From: Urechis unicinctus
Lineage: Eukaryota; Annelida; Polychaeta; Xenopneusta; Urechidae
Direction: 5' to 3'
DNA: 64,000 bases
Assembly: GCA_034190875.2 (NCBI GenBank)
Contig: CM067344.1
Location: 67,846,527-67,910,526, forward strand
Shown: in pieces, positions 25,036-39,245 of the stretch
Layout of the letters: every line of letters begins with the position of its first letter
Position numbering within the stretch: the first letter of the stretch is position 1
Made by a program: the position numbers and the translations under genes
The notes under the pieces: model-generated
The model's database searches: none
The model's input: the letters and a program-made list of their open reading frames with translations, nothing else
Told to the model about the DNA's origin: nothing

Positions 25036-25750
25036 CGCTAAGAGGGTGGCTCCGCGGTGCTCGCTTCGCCAATTATAATACACTGTAGTCGCTAGGTGGC
25101 CCTATCGTGATATAAAAAGGCACTTGGGAATACTGGGCTGACGTCACAACATTGATTAGAGCGGGGAAAATGTCGTTCTGCATAGCCATTCCGCTGTCAA
25201 AGCACTTCAGACACAGGCTTAAAAATCGCGAAAATAACAACTACTATATGAAATAATGTTAACTTGATAAATTGCCCGGGTAGACTTAACGAAAACAGTT
25301 CGCCTCTCACAGCGTCCGCGCCGCTTACTATTCTCGATCTTTATTGTCCGCGCTGTAGAGTGGATATTAGATTGTCAACAATCACCAAGAGCGAGGGAAC
25401 TGGCCGGGGGTAGACTTTAACATTTGTTGGCGCGTCAGAGACATGTGATGATTTTAAGCATATAGCGTTTATAGCTTCGCTAATCTGTGTGGGTATCATG
25501 ATATTACATGATATACAATACGACGATACTATGAAATCAACAAAAGCATATGGGATTATTGATTCAACGTCTCGGGGTCGGCGTCTGTAAAAAAACATGG
25601 AGTCATCTGATTGGTCGAGGCTTCATCGGCTCCGAATTATTCAGAGAATTCCATTTGGTTATAAGGGACGCTTTGACATAGCAACGCACGGCCCCTAACA
25701 TGTTAAATCGGACTAAGGCATAAGCGAGCGCCCTAAGCGAAGCGCTACAC
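25036..25750. other. GC-richer island, possible transposon remnant
   Basis: Contains a TGACGTCA site at 25139-25146, a CGCTAGGTGGCC stretch, CTGTCAAAG, and GCTCGCTTCGC at the left edge with a loosely inverted AAGCGAGCGCCC at the right edge. Element A's ballast-side end has comparable words in the same order: CTAGCGGCC, TGACGTCA, TTTGACAGC and GCTTCGCTCGC. This makes a decayed relative of such elements plausible. No TTAA-flanked ends were found. Confidence 0.3.
25341..25598 (-). CDS. Possible terminal exon, unknown protein
   Basis: An 85-codon frame on the - strand inside the GC-richer island. Just inside its ATG lies a T-rich stretch ending in ACAG, which could be a splice acceptor. Its stop codon overlaps AATAAA, a polyadenylation signal. 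I recognise no domain. A CISCNIMIPT stretch vaguely recalls the CxxC...MPT start of the ballast domain, but the rest does not follow. It could be a chance frame. Confidence 0.2.
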   Translation of the reverse strand: MFFYRRRPRDVESIIPYAFVDFIVSSYCISCNIMIPTQISEAINAICLKSSHVSDAPTNVKVYPRPVPSLLVIVDNLISTLQRGQ

Positions 25751-25957
25751 TCTTTGGTTGTGTTATCTTTTAAATAGCGCCATGAGCAAATATTTGGACT
25801 TATTTAAAAGGAGGGTGATTTGATTTAAGCTATTTTTGTAGCGTTTGCGAATAACTCTATATACATACATTTTCCGACTGGACAAAGTAAAATTTGACAC
25901 AAAAATTCATGGAAAACAGATGCATGATGATGTTGTTCAAATGCAACATGACACTAA

Positions 25958-26085
25958 TTCTCTCTCTCTCTCTCACTCTCTCTCTCTCTCTCTACATATA
26001 TATATATATATATATTTATATATACATATATATATATAAATATTTATATATCAATATACATATTTATATATATATATTTATATAA

Positions 26086-26177
<92 letters not shown>

Positions 26178-26264
26178 ATCTATATATCTATATCTCTATA
26201 TATATCTCTATCTATATATATATCTATCTCTATATCTCTCTCTCTATATCTCTCTATATATATA

Positions 26265-26300
<36 letters not shown>
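25958..26300. repeat. (CT)n followed by (TA)n microsatellite
   Basis: About 36 bp of CT repeats, then about 300 bp of TA repeats with TATC and TTTA variants. Frames across it are artefacts. Confidence 0.97.
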
Positions 26301-26301
<1 letters not shown>

Positions 26302-29300
26302 TTCTGAACTCCATGCACTTTATTGGGGGAAAGCTGGTGCTCACTTTAATGCCCTTCCTCTTCAGGAAGAGCATTTCAATAACATGTTTATTAATAAGCA
26401 TACTGCAATGTCTTATGGCGTGGTGCTACAATATGAACTTTCTAATAACACAATAAAGGCGATGGTAATAGTCAGTCAGCATAAAGAGTTTGAAATCTAT
26501 CTTGCTCTGTGTACCAGTGGGATCATTTATAGTTATCTACAAGTAGTAAGTACGTGAGGTATTACCTTCGTTTAAGTAGTCCTTTATCAATATCGTTATC
26601 AATAAATCAGGTATCGGCGTTCGTAAGTATATTTCTCATGGAATATCTGAGATTCGATCAACTTAAGAATCTGACCCGAAGTGTACGTTTCACTTTGACC
26701 TGACAACCAGATAAACAGAAAATATGTTAACATGGTGGCTAACTTGGCACGGATGCTACTCGATCCATAACATAGGCTATTATATCGATTGAATGTATAT
26801 TACATCATTACTTCAATAGTTGCAAGACATAATATCGTCTGATCACTCGCACACTTAACCTTACATGTGATCCTTGGCAATATACCAGACGTTGACAAGA
26901 GCATCCATGTAAGCTTAGTCTTTCATAACACTAGATTGATTTTCAGTATAGAGATCGATATCAACAATCAAGGTATGATATGTCACGATTCGTAGCAATA
27001 GCAATGTCTTGAGTGCTGAAGCTCATTGGGCTTTCACATGGCGATTATTGTTATTCTGATAAATTCAGGTAACAGTGCGGGGGACTATACTATATTTCTA
27101 GGGGCATTGTGATAATGGAATGATATTCTCTCTATGTTATCACCAAAAGTATAAACGCTATGATTAATACGTATATATACATGCAGTCATCAACCATCAA
27201 ACATTTGATCTGGAGCAATCTCCCAACAATTAATTCGAATTGACACTAATACCGGGTGTCTACTATCCAATTACACTGGACACGGTTGGAATTGTCTCAG
27301 TTTGCTAATCTACAGATGCCGCCCGTTTTCCACCTGGCTTCTTCCCCTCACTAACTCTCCAACCAGGTGACCAGTCGTGACCAATGACGATAGTCCATGC
27401 GTCAGGTTTGGAAGATTGGTTGAGTTCCAGGGCGGACATGGGATGCATGAGAGGAGAAGTTTGCGAGGAGAGACGAAGACTGCACTAGAGGCAATAAACC
27501 GATATAAGCTACACTATATAAGACTTCAGGTTTTCACATTATCAAGCTTCCTGAAGGAAAACAGCTTCTTAGAATTTACACAAATACTCTTAGAACAACT
27601 GATGCGAGAATTCGGGTACTTTACATGACATCATGACTAGAGCATATCGACAACTAGAACGTAATGGAAATTGTGTCTGAGACATTTATATTCCATTTTG
27701 AATACGCCTTCGGAGATGACCAATGTTTTAATTGGATAAACATGTAACCTTATTCACACACGGATCAGGTTTCTTACTTGATGCCACCAACACTGATAGC
27801 TTTTGTTCTCCGGTCACAAAGGACTACCATCATTAAATTGGTCGGCAGGCGTCCAATTATTTCAGCTGTTGCACATCTCTGTTGAATCCAATTTGCGCTA
27901 GCTGTTCGGTTGCATATGTGCAGGACCTGGTCTTTACATAATCTATCGGTGAATCTATGAGTAAATGTAATGCTGTATTTCCAGTAGTGCAAATTGTGGA
28001 CAATGCATTGGGATCCTATTATCTGATGCGTATGACATTTTAACCGCTCAAGGATCGCAGATAATTGCTATTGCCTAGAAGAATAAAGACTGGATTTAAA
28101 AGCTCTATCCAGTGAAATAGTACAAAACACCTTGTGGTTTGTACTTGCAATCATAGTATTATTCTGTCATTGCCTTTAACACGAAAAGGGGAGGATTGAT
28201 TAATTTAAATGCTGCGTCATTTATGATCTACTATACTGCTTCTCGCACATAGTTAATGAAAAATCGAAATAGTCGTTGTCCTATGGTATATATAGCTAAA
28301 AGTCAATTAGCAACGGAATATTGGTTCTGTTCGTTCCTCAGCGGCTGCCCTTATCTCGTCGAGCAGGCAATCTCTATGGTCTATTCGGTTATTGAAAAAC
28401 CCAAATCGCCTTCAGATTGAATATATGCTTGATTGCTGATGGCAGTATATTTGAATCTTGCTCATTCGCGATTGAGGCATTTCTAGGTAACTATGGATTT
28501 GAGTGGCAATCGGCAGCGGACTACTGTTTTGATGGCCATATTTTGGCAACTTGCTATACATTAAGTTGGATTATTCAGTTGCTTACGACAATGAATCCAT
28601 TACTGGAAGGGCGATTGCTATCATCTACTACCATCAAATTTAATTGCTGGAGCTTGAATGAGAAGTTGCCTAGCTGCAGTCAATGATTCACTATTTATAT
28701 TGTCTCTGTAAGTGGCTAGTCTTTCTCTATAGGTTAGTATGTTCCTCCTCTATAAAAATCCTGCAACCGATTTCCTATAACAAATAATTGCAATTGCCGT
28801 AGTTGGATGATCAACTAGTTAAGTATTAATGTTCAATGTTCATGGACCATATCTTTCATGTGGATGATTTTCGTCTGATCGAGTTAGTGGCCTAGTGCCC
28901 ATGAGCTGTACCTTCATTTGTAAATATAGACTTCAACCAAATCAAACGTGTGAGCATAGCATTGCAACCAGAGAGACGTACACACCATTTTCACGAATGG
29001 TCTTAATTCGACTAGTAACATAACATAACATATAGTACAGAGACAGATTTATACCTTTTCTACCTGTTCTTGCATTCCTTGTTAAATTACTAGCAACACC
29101 GTAACGTCCATTGTAATTATTTTGTTCACAAGGCGGCTGCGGTGAAACGATTCGTGGTGTTGATAATGTCATGTTTTTTTTATTGATGAACATACCACAT
29201 TGTCACTATCCATTCATCAGAGTGTTTGTCAACATAATCTAGTGACTAGTGTGCGTTTATAATTTACATTATGGTAGCTGCGAAAGTGTGTGTTATATTT

Positions 29301-32300
29301 AACCATAGCAATGTCAACAAAAGGGATAACATGTACTTTGGTAGTGCAACCGAGCCTTAATCCAACATTATGACCTATCAACTTGATAAACCATAGACAT
29401 TCATATTTTTTTTTATCTATGGGGATAGATTGTCACTTTGCGACCCCATTCTTGTTTCTGCAAGGATGTAAACTACGCAAGGAATCATTAATGTATCGAA
29501 CATATCTGAACCTATCCACACGATTTTGTTATTATTGGATACAAATATTCTACTACCTGCAACTAAAACGAAGTGATAAGAGCTGTTCACTGCACCATGG
29601 AACACGAATTAATCAGTAGTAAAAATTCTTGTAACCGTAACAAAAAGCACGTCATTCTTAATCCAGTTAAATATTTTGAATTAATTATAAATATAACGAA
29701 ATAATGAGGCAGCTTTGCATATCAGGGTAACTTATATGATATGCTCAGGAAACCTGCTTGTCAATCGTGAATAGTAGAAGCAGCACATATTGAGCGGCAT
29801 TGTTCTGGTATTCCTGGGCAAACTTAGGGGAAATGACCGAGATCAAGCTAATATTCAAGGGATTTTGGTGCCATGATTGGTTGGCTCAATCGATCATCGA
29901 CATTAATGTTCGCTCAACTTAAAGAACTGTCTAGATTGGCATCGTGTCTAGAAACACATTGATATATTTTGGAGCACTTCGACACTGTCCATACACACAT
30001 TAAATGGATTGACAATCATCCGTTGAATCTGTGCAATTTTTTAAATTTTAAGTCATGGTTCCTTACACGCAGATTTATACGAAATTATAAACAATTTATT
30101 TGCTAGGTTTATAAAGCTACCACTGCGTTTCTTAATCACATGCTTATATGATTTGACCTGTTTATCAAACAGATCATGGCCATCTCATTTGCAGCATAGT
30201 TTAAGCAATTGCTACACATCTATCTATCCGTGATCCATGATCCATATTTACGTGATCAATCCATGAACAACTATTGTCTCCCCGTTGTTACGGGTTTCGA
30301 CTATATTTTTGACAAACTAAGCAACGGTTTAAGTACGTATACTACATGAATGTATAATATTTGCTAAAGGTTGGCACAAGGTCCAAGCAACGATTAGTCA
30401 TATGCTGACTGTATGTATGCCTTTTCTGATCTTTACCAAGCTTCAATAAACTTCGTATTGTAGCACTGACAATTCAACACAAACCGATAAGTTGAAAGTC
30501 TCATCAACTATTGTATGCCTATAGCACTTGTTCGACAATATTTGATATTTTGTGTTCAATATATGCTATAATGACAACCATAATTCTCAAATGTTGATAA
30601 AGCCATGCCAAACGATGCTTGGCTCCGTGCTAGTGAAAGAAGTGTGAAGACTGCCCTGGCCCAAGGGCCAATTCTCTGTCCTGGTCCATGTGCCAAGACT
30701 CTGCACTTAAGTCGCCCCAAACCCTCATCGTGACAAATACAAACTCCCGATCGACAGAAACTGACAAAGCTTTGTCATGTGACTAGACATCGGAAATGTG
30801 CTTGAGTATGTTATGATTGTCGTAAATGGGGTTTTTGTGTTCACAAACTTTAGACAAAACTCGTTAAAATAAAGGACACGAGAGTTTGCCGATCTCTTAC
30901 TGCTATATACGTGTGCCTCACAATGCAGCCATTCATAATGATTTCTTAGAGAAAGAAAGTCCCATGAAGCGTCACCTCACATCTTTAGTCCCGCTAATTC
31001 TCTAAAAATGGGGCGTCTGACGTGCTGGTACATCACGTCATTGCGTCCATCAATAGCAAATGAGCCTCGTTGAGTGTCAAACGGTTCAATAAGATTTAAC
31101 GTTTCCGTAAGGTTATTGTGAATGGCGCCTACTCTTAGGATAGATGGCTTAATTGACAAAAACGGCAAACACAGATACCTGCAAACTGATCATTCTTATG
31201 TCACGCTTTGGAGTTACTGTAAATACAATATTATGCGTTGGGGGTGTATAATTCATAGACGTCGTTCTAAAGCATGTTGAATGGTTATAATACCCGCGAA
31301 TTATTGAGCATATGTGTTGGAGCACGTTCCTAAATTGCGCTTGCTGTTTGAGAGGCTCTAGGAAGCCTAGTTATTTTGTCAAACAGAAGTTGTTAATCTG
31401 CATCTCCTTGTGTGTAACAGAAAAAGTTGTTTCAGTTGATGCGAATGTACAACACATTTTAACTTCCCAATACCTCTCAACAGGAATCGCCCTCAGAGAC
31501 GTCTTGGCAGGGCCGGGTGTTGTGGAATATTTTGTAAGATTTATTACAATGCCATTACTCCTCTGCCTGCTGTGGCAATGAAGAACAAATACATGTAGAC
31601 CATTGCTTGTCATTCGGTTTTGAAAACTCGTGTTTTTGTAAAAGCATTCTAGTCAGCCTTTACAGTAAGTGACTGTTGAACAAATGCATTTTCTCACAGT
31701 GTTTCAATTGCCATCTGCGGTTAATTTGCAGCAATGCGCATTGTATATGTCTACTCTTGTCAGCCTGCTTTTGTTTGTTCTAATCATTATCGCTTAGTAT
31801 GCGTAGTATACTTACTGAACAACAGGAGAATATACAATTGTATTTTCATCTTAAAAGAGTGGGACTTGGAGGCACATTCGCGGATTGATGATTTATTTCA
31901 AGACGCTTTGTAACGTGATATGCAAGAATGGCATCGTTTGGAGGATTGTTTCTCGGTCAGGCGTGTTACAACTGTTATTCATGGGATTACCATTCAGATT
32001 GGGATTGACTGTTTCATTGGATTGTGTGCAGTTACCACGAACATTGGATATATCATGTGTCGCGGAACTACCAATTCGTTTAGCCAAAAGCTGACCATAG
32101 TGTAACATTCCCAGATGAATTTGCATGCCATCAATGATATTCTTATTCAAGCAATTCGTATTATAAAATTGTTCCTAATACTTTGTTAGATGTTGGCTTA
32201 AGTATACCATAATTTACGTTCAAATAAAATAAAGATACCCGAATCTGTTTGGTATTAAATATGCCTCTTGGAATTACAGCATTATACGCAGCAACACAAT

Positions 32301-35300
32301 CAGCTGCTCACGCTGATTCCTGACTTTGCTTCTATGTTATTTGGCGGCACATGGACAGTCGATATCGCAGTGGACGCAAAGCAGAAGGCCGGTTAGATTT
32401 TTATACCACACCCCTTTTTGTGATGTCAATTTTCAGACGCAATTGAAGAGCGCTCACCTGTGGTCCTGCTGCATACAAGGGATGGATTTAATCAGCACGT
32501 AATTTCCAAAGCTAGATAGAATTAACAATGTCAGGAAATAATGCCCTTAAATGCGACCTAGCAATTGCGTTAAGTTGTTTATTATAACAGAACGAGTATT
32601 TCCAGCAACTGCAGTATCCAAGGAGAAAGTACGATTACTATTATACGTGTTGTAAAACATAATGTTGCCCAAAAGCAACCAAAGCCTTAATATTGTCAGT
32701 TTAAGGCAGTTTCTGAACAAAATATTTAGCGTTGTTAGGCTTAAATAGTAAGAGAAATTGGTTACTGGGGAGCCAACTGTCGTTATAACTGAATCTCCAC
32801 TGCATGAACAATTTGTACCCAATAGCGTTAAGGCACATCACTTACATCTAAATATGGCATTGTGGGTGCCCCTGGTGTTGTTATTTAGCCCTCATTGGGG
32901 AAATTACATATTGACTAATATATTTTGTGACAAAAGAGTGTTTGTCTAGCTCCAGCGATAGAATTATATCAGGGTGAAATGATTAAGGTGCAATACAGTA
33001 GGCAGGATACTTTTAGTAGAGGCGGGAAGCAAGAACTGTAAGAAAGCATAATGGATTATATTGATGTGCTATTAACATAGTACATCAGTGAATCACATCA
33101 ATGAATAGGTTGTAAGCACATAGATAGTGAGCTTGACCTATCTTAACTCGATTGAGTGCTATCCCAAAAGCATTTAAAGCACTTGGAAGCTATTTACTGA
33201 TTACTTTGATATGACATACATTTATATTCAATCTATGACAAATTCGATATAACTAATTGGATGTAACTCAACTTAGGTAGCCTTTCGATACACTACAAGT
33301 AAATAATTAAATACTAAGCGGTGTTTATCAAAAGCAGACGTTTCTTTGCTGAGTGCGATTTAATTTTTCCCAATAATACGCTGTTATGTTTTCTTGTTAC
33401 GAGCTGAAGGTACCGGTAAAGGTAATAACAAGACAGTGTTGCTCTTTTAACAGACACCTTGCCCTGGTAATTTCTGTTTTGAATATGGCACAGGAAAAAT
33501 TACAAGATACGGCGTTGGACATCTCATAGATGTATTTTTAACAATCGAGAAGTTGCTTAACCTTAATCAATTGACAGCTCCGAGTCTTAACTGCCTCTAT
33601 GCACAGCTAATTGTCGTAGTACAGTAACAGAAAATTGGCATAGGTTCCCTGCTTCAACATGTTCATAATAAACAGAGCAAGGATTAACACATAAAGCGAG
33701 AGGCGCCCAGTTGATCGGCTCTAAATCCTCAGGTTAATATGAGTTAAAGATTCGGTTTTATGGGACAGTAGACATTTTGATGCAATTGACAATATATGTA
33801 TATCTATGAAACGACCCTGACATTGAAATAATCCTAATGGATGGTCTATTACTTGACTTTGCTAGCAAATGCATATTATGTGTTTTGCCATATTCATCGC
33901 CAATCTGACCAGGGACTTACTAGCATTAAAAGTGAGGAACAATGTTTATTTGCAGGTCTGTGGTGATAAATATATCAAATATTTAATTATTCGATTGAAA
34001 TTCTTGTAGCGCCCATAGCGAACACACAGTTGAACTATTTGTAGACGTTCCTACGCGCCATGATAACAACTAACTGCAAGATCTATAGGTATAGTTGTTG
34101 GACTCAATGAGGAGAATCAAGTAACTGCCATCCCCATACTCCATCTCTTTACGTGTTTAACTGTTTTTGTAAACAATGGCCTACAATCTTTGGTAAAACA
34201 GCCATATTAAACATCACTAAGGTTGTAAGTTTTTGATATATCAACTTTCTCCTTTTGCGTTACAATGATCGTATGCCTCATTCATCCAAAAGCAGTGAAG
34301 CCGTCGCGGTTTGATAATCTAGGTACATTTGCAAGCTGCTAAAGCTGTCAACCTCTGGTCTTCTCATTATGACCTAATAGATGTACGACCTTGAGTATCA
34401 GGCACTCCAAACCACGCTTCCTGTTTCTCCTGATCTCCAGACACCCCCAAGGTCGTGGTGTTACCCAGAATGAAGGATTAAGCATGAAAACCACAATGCA
34501 TATCACAGTTGTATGAAAGTGAATATTGGGACGCAAAATACCCTATTTTACAACGTCGCCCATGCTATTCATGCAAACATTATCGCGAATCAAAGTTATT
34601 TGCAATGTTGCATGGGACGCAAAGTTGTGTTAATGGTATTCATATTGCTACTAAAATAATTATAGTAGCCTATGTCAAGCACTATGTAACGAACATCTGT
34701 ATTCCCCTACTTGAGTATTCTAGAGGTAACACATGACAACTCTACGCTATTCGCCGATGATATGCCTACCACCGAGTCTACTCAGATATTCTCCCTATGA
34801 TCAGCAGTTAACAAGTACGAATGACGCATGTGTATGTGTTTTGTAATTTTATGTGCCAGCTTTCATACCCGCATGATTATAGTAAATACCGACGTTTTAT
34901 AAGTAGTGTCTATACTTACAGTCTGCAGCAGATGGTTGTAATAATGCAAGGTGACGATGCGTGATTTATCGGAATGTTATCGTATGATTTTAGACCATCC
35001 AAAGCGACACTTCACAATTCATTCGCTCACTGCCGACAATGTTAGCCAACTTGAACCGATATACATCAGAACCATGAGGCAATGAGGCAACTATTATACG
35101 AATGAGCAAGTATGTAAGTAATCAAAGAATATTGAATGCAGTATTCAATTTGCAGCTCTTAATAATCCACTTTAACGCCAGACGTTCGAATATTGACCCT
35201 ATGAATAATACTGTTAAGAGATTAGAGCTCTAGTTAAAATGTGGAAGAACGATCATATCTAGAGCAACTGCAATATCGATGGCTATACACTGGACTCTAC

Positions 35301-35821
35301 ACTCCAAAGAAATCTTTGGATGACAAATGATCTACACAACGTATGGGCAAAACTAACTCATTGCAGGAACCATCTGACACCATAGATTTATCTCTAAACG
35401 GTTAAGCGATTCAAATGGTAAAGCAAAACAAATTAAGTTGGAATGAACACATTTTACTGATAGCAACTTAAATAATATATTTGCTCAATACCGAACAAAA
35501 GAAATATCACCAATATGAAACCGAGAGGCGATTGCGGGTTGCGCTAAAACTGCTTCCTTCACCTTCTCCTTTTAGCGTTTACTTTTCAAACCCCATCCTG
35601 AACACTATACATTAATGAAATTGTAGGCTTCGGGGATGGAGAAATGATATCATGAGCACAGGCGGCAATATGGTTACCATATGCCGATTTAGTTGTTAAG
35701 TAAATACATCTCTGTTTCTATGGTCACGAAGTCATAGGATGCATAAAATAATCGAAATTCTACGACACCAAGTGAGTAAATACGCAAACGGGTCTACACT
35801 GGCGTGCTGCGATTATAAAAT
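26301..35821. other. No recognisable gene
   Basis: About 9.5 kb of AT-rich sequence with only frames under 92 codons. I found no transposase, reverse transcriptase or repeat structure here by reading. Confidence 0.5.
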
Positions 35822-36289
35822 ATGGAATTCAAAATTATTAGACTTCTTGCGTCAATACAGAGACCAGTGTTATCAAATAGTGGTACTGTAATAACATTTG
35901 TTTTATGTCAAATACCACATATTAGACACGTTGTTATTCATCAAATATCATACATATTCCAAGTGTCGGAAACGGTGACATCTCGATCTATGGATGTTGG
36001 AAAACCCATGAAAGATCCTTTGACTCATTATGTAGAATCTTGTATAATAATTCAAAGAATATATATTGGCCAAATCTGTATAATATTTTATTATGTTAAC
36101 AAAGTTTGCCCCAATAGCAGTAGATCATTACCACTGTGCATAGCTTTTACAGTTTTGTCATATGAGAAAGTATCGCAGTTACGTGTAACGATTACTGGTT
36201 TTTACTCCTCAATACTATCTATGATAGTACGCAATATCCACTCGGATTTTCCTGCAATCGTCACAATCCGCATGCTGTACATTGATTAA
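35822..36289 (+). CDS. Longest unassigned open frame (155 codons)
   Basis: One uninterrupted frame that begins with ATG and ends with TAA. The translation is rich in Ile, Val and Ser, with hydrophobic stretches but no clear membrane helix pattern, zinc ligands or catalytic motif. A frame of this length is only marginally unexpected by chance in 64 kb of AT-rich DNA. It is followed in another frame by a 102-codon frame at 36309-36617. I do not recognise it. It is most likely chance or decayed repeat sequence. Confidence 0.15.
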   Translation: MEFKIIRLLASIQRPVLSNSGTVITFVLCQIPHIRHVVIHQISYIFQVSETVTSRSMDVGKPMKDPLTHYVESCIIIQRIYIGQICIIFYYVNKVCPNSSRSLPLCIAFTVLSYEKVSQLRVTITGFYSSILSMIVRNIHSDFPAIVTIRMLYID

Positions 36290-37898
36290 GGTAAAGCATC
36301 CAATGTGAATGGGTGTGCTTGCTACACAATTAAGTCAGCTAGTTTCGTGTACTCGTCCCTTGTATCTTCAACGGAGATCTCAGTTAATCAGCGGTATCTC
36401 CTTTAACTCACTGCTTAAAATTTCATCTGGAGTTCTCCCCTACGAGCGAATTCAATGTTGCATTCTTATCTTATATTTCGACCGAAAAAAACGTTGCAAA
36501 AGTGTCATTTCCATCTACGAAAATCACGTTGCTGCAAAACAAAGACCATACTTACCTCCTTTCAATGTCGGTTTTTACAATGATAATATATTGTTCCATT
36601 TTTTACAATGGCGGTGACGCGCGGATGTTCGAATGTCCGTCGCCAATAGCCATGGTTTACGGAAAATAAGGTGAGCGACCATTTAGACACAGACAGATGA
36701 TGTTAAAATAGGGTCGTTTGGACGTGAAATGTGCTTCATGTGTATTTATGTTACTGCAATAGCTCAATGAACGGCATGATGGTAACCAAGGAATTGACTA
36801 CACTTGTTTAGAACGTGCAGCATAAAAATAATGAAACGTAATTGCTTTCGCGCAGACGTTCAATTTCCAATAACTATAATTATTGGAGGTAAAGCAATGA
36901 CGATGAGGATGGTGCGGTTTCTGGCATTTAGTTGTCGTAGAAATTAGTTGGATGCAGTGACCCAGCCAATTACCACGGAAACTGCTCTTGCTTTTAGATA
37001 ACTGATGTCTATAAGGTACAATAACATAACTGCAGCATAAGTGTAAGGAATCTTACCTTCGATTCACAAAGAATTACAAGGCAAGAGCGAGTGACATCAA
37101 TTCGGCCTGCACCAAAGCAAACTAACACTTACATTGAGCATCAGAGTTGCGGCTATCATTTACAGTATTCTGTCAGGCTCTTTATAGTACCATATATGAG
37201 ACAATATATTTAGCACATGATGATCTGTACCACATTACTATACTAGGCTCTATGAAAAGTAGAATCGCTCATCTAACCAAATCTGGTAATAAACCCATAT
37301 ACGTCATTATGACATTGCTCTCAATCAAGCAATATCTAACTCCTAAATTAAATCATCTTTGTCTCGTATGATGCGCTGAGACAACATTTAACATTGCCAA
37401 GTGTCTGAAGGATTCCAGGGCGAATAAATCTACACAGACCAACCAGGTCGCTTTGAATTGCCTCTCATGGTACGAACGATGTCTGCCAAAACGCAATGAC
37501 GCAAAGCCTTCCAGTCTTTTGAACGGTAGTAACTGTTGTTTCATATACAAGGTAATAATAAATAATTCCTATCATTAATGTAACAGCGTCATATCGCTGC
37601 AGGTTTGCTTTGCTGCTAAACTCCATCGGCGAGTGTGATTAACTTGCCCCACGGCTGCATACAATGAATTCAATAATATGTGGTTATATGGCAATCCATC
37701 CCTCAAGATATATATCGGAACACGCACGGAAACCGTAGTTATTAGCAATAGTTACCATTTTACAATTTCATAAATTGTCATATAGGCAAATAACAGTACC
37801 GAATATCAGATGCATTGCTCCTGGTGTGTAAGAATATTGTGTCCGCTGGATGAGAGAGATTGCTTTGAATTTGTGTGACGCATTATAATCCGCCAGCT
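36290..37898. other. No recognisable gene; one strong antisense splice donor
   Basis: On the - strand near 36602-36555 a short ATG frame runs into a consensus donor AG/GTAAGTA, beside a GGCGGTGACGCGCGG stretch. This could be a small first exon, but nothing downstream supports it. The rest is unremarkable. Confidence 0.3.
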
Positions 37899-38235
37899 TG
37901 GGCTCCTGTAACACCGGCTGTCTGAGAGCGGCCAAGTCAAATACCATAAAGAAGCAGCATAGCTTGTGGGCATGTTCTCAAATGACTATCACTCAAGCAT
38001 ATGTTTACAATCAAGACCATGGTAAATGATAACTTTTGGGACATATTGTTGTTTGTTGTATACACAGGCGTCATTCAACGTGTTAACGTCAATCACGAGA
38101 ACGGCCATGTCATACCGATGGAAATGTCAAGACTGCCCTACACATCGTCACAGACAAGATTGGCAATACAATTACATATAAAGTATATGCACGCATATAA
38201 AGTATGTCTAGTCACATGCTTTAAATGTTGATGCT
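37899..38235 (+). repeat. Dispersed copy of the 48.3-kb repeat unit
   Basis: Matches 48339-48660 at high identity, from TTGGGCTCCTGTAACACC to TTAAATGTTGATGCT, with a few small indels. No terminal repeats or target duplication are evident. It is not coding: frames in it are interrupted differently in the two copies. Confidence 0.9.
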
Positions 38236-38815
38236 AACTCAAGTTGATGCACATCCAACTACACTCACTTCAAAACCAAGTCGTCATTATTACAATTACA
38301 TAATATTGATCATCATGCGAACTATCATTGCTTTCGTTGACCAGAGAAGATTCGAATTATTTAGCTCATGTACACTTGTCACGAACCACTGGGACTCTAT
38401 TTACCTAGACGCCAACATAGATTAACCCGTCGACATTCCAGCAAATGGATCATAATTTGCATTCCGGTTGTGTCTTGGTCATATGTTGCATCTTCCATTG
38501 TTGCCTAATAAGCTGTGACTGGCGATATATTCGTCAGGGATGCGTTCTGTTTGCGTGGTGCACACGTCCGTGGATTATCTTGTGTTTACTGCCATATTCA
38601 AACTCAAGTAGGCAACAAGTTAAAACAGAAATCATGCTTATGATATTGTTACCTCATGTATGTCTGGTATATATTTTGAATAAAGAGCACAAAATGGAGT
38701 GATCAGCCATGCATAATTGCGTTTCAAAATATGATGCAGGTCTAAAACGCTGTCGGCAGCTTTTTAGTTATCAAGGAAGAATCATTTCCACGTAGCGATA
38801 ATAATGGGTTGTGCT
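38236..38815. other. No recognisable feature
   Basis: Frames at 38225-38425 and 38445-38702 match nothing I know. Confidence 0.5.
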
Positions 38816-39245
38816 ATTCAGGATGTGAGAGTTACGTGTCACCCTCATATTCCGGACCGTATACTAAATTTACTTTGCATGACATAGAAGAAGAGTATAA
38901 GGCCTTATTTGTAGATGCTTGTTGCCATAAGAAAAACGATGGACAAAGGGTGGATGATTTTGTTTGAAGCTGCCTCTCCTCTGTAATGGCATGTTTTTCT
39001 CAGATGGCACATAGCTGTATATTGCATCTGATATGTAAAAGTTCAAACATGATTTAAAACCATCACGTTAGACTAACCATCGACAAAAGTCACTTCGGAC
39101 ACTTAATAAACGAGTATACTGTCGGCTTAACTCTCCCTGTCTGGAGTAGCGCACTATCGGGTCATTTCAATATTTATCTCTATGACAACAAGCAGTAACC
39201 AACTATTTCAGTTGCTTTTCGTATGCATAGAATTAGAACATATTC
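38816..39245 (+). repeat. Repeat copy with the unoccupied insertion site of element B
   Basis: This block aligns with the two flanks of element B: its left part with 42060-42313 and its right part (39139-39240) with 46968-47070. At the junction it has GAGTATACTGTCGGC, then one TTAA at 39127-39130, then CTCTCCC. The occupied copy has GAGTATACTGTCAGT, TTAA, element, TTAA, CTTTCCC. It therefore shows the site without the transposon. A related fragment starts near 39877 (ATTCCGGACCGTATAC is shared with 38850). Confidence 0.85.

Noticed and set aside
25341..25598. Reading CISCNIMIPT as a ballast-domain start
   Set aside because: Only the CxxC and MxPT spacing is reminiscent. The preceding Trp, the CC pair and all C-terminal motifs are missing.
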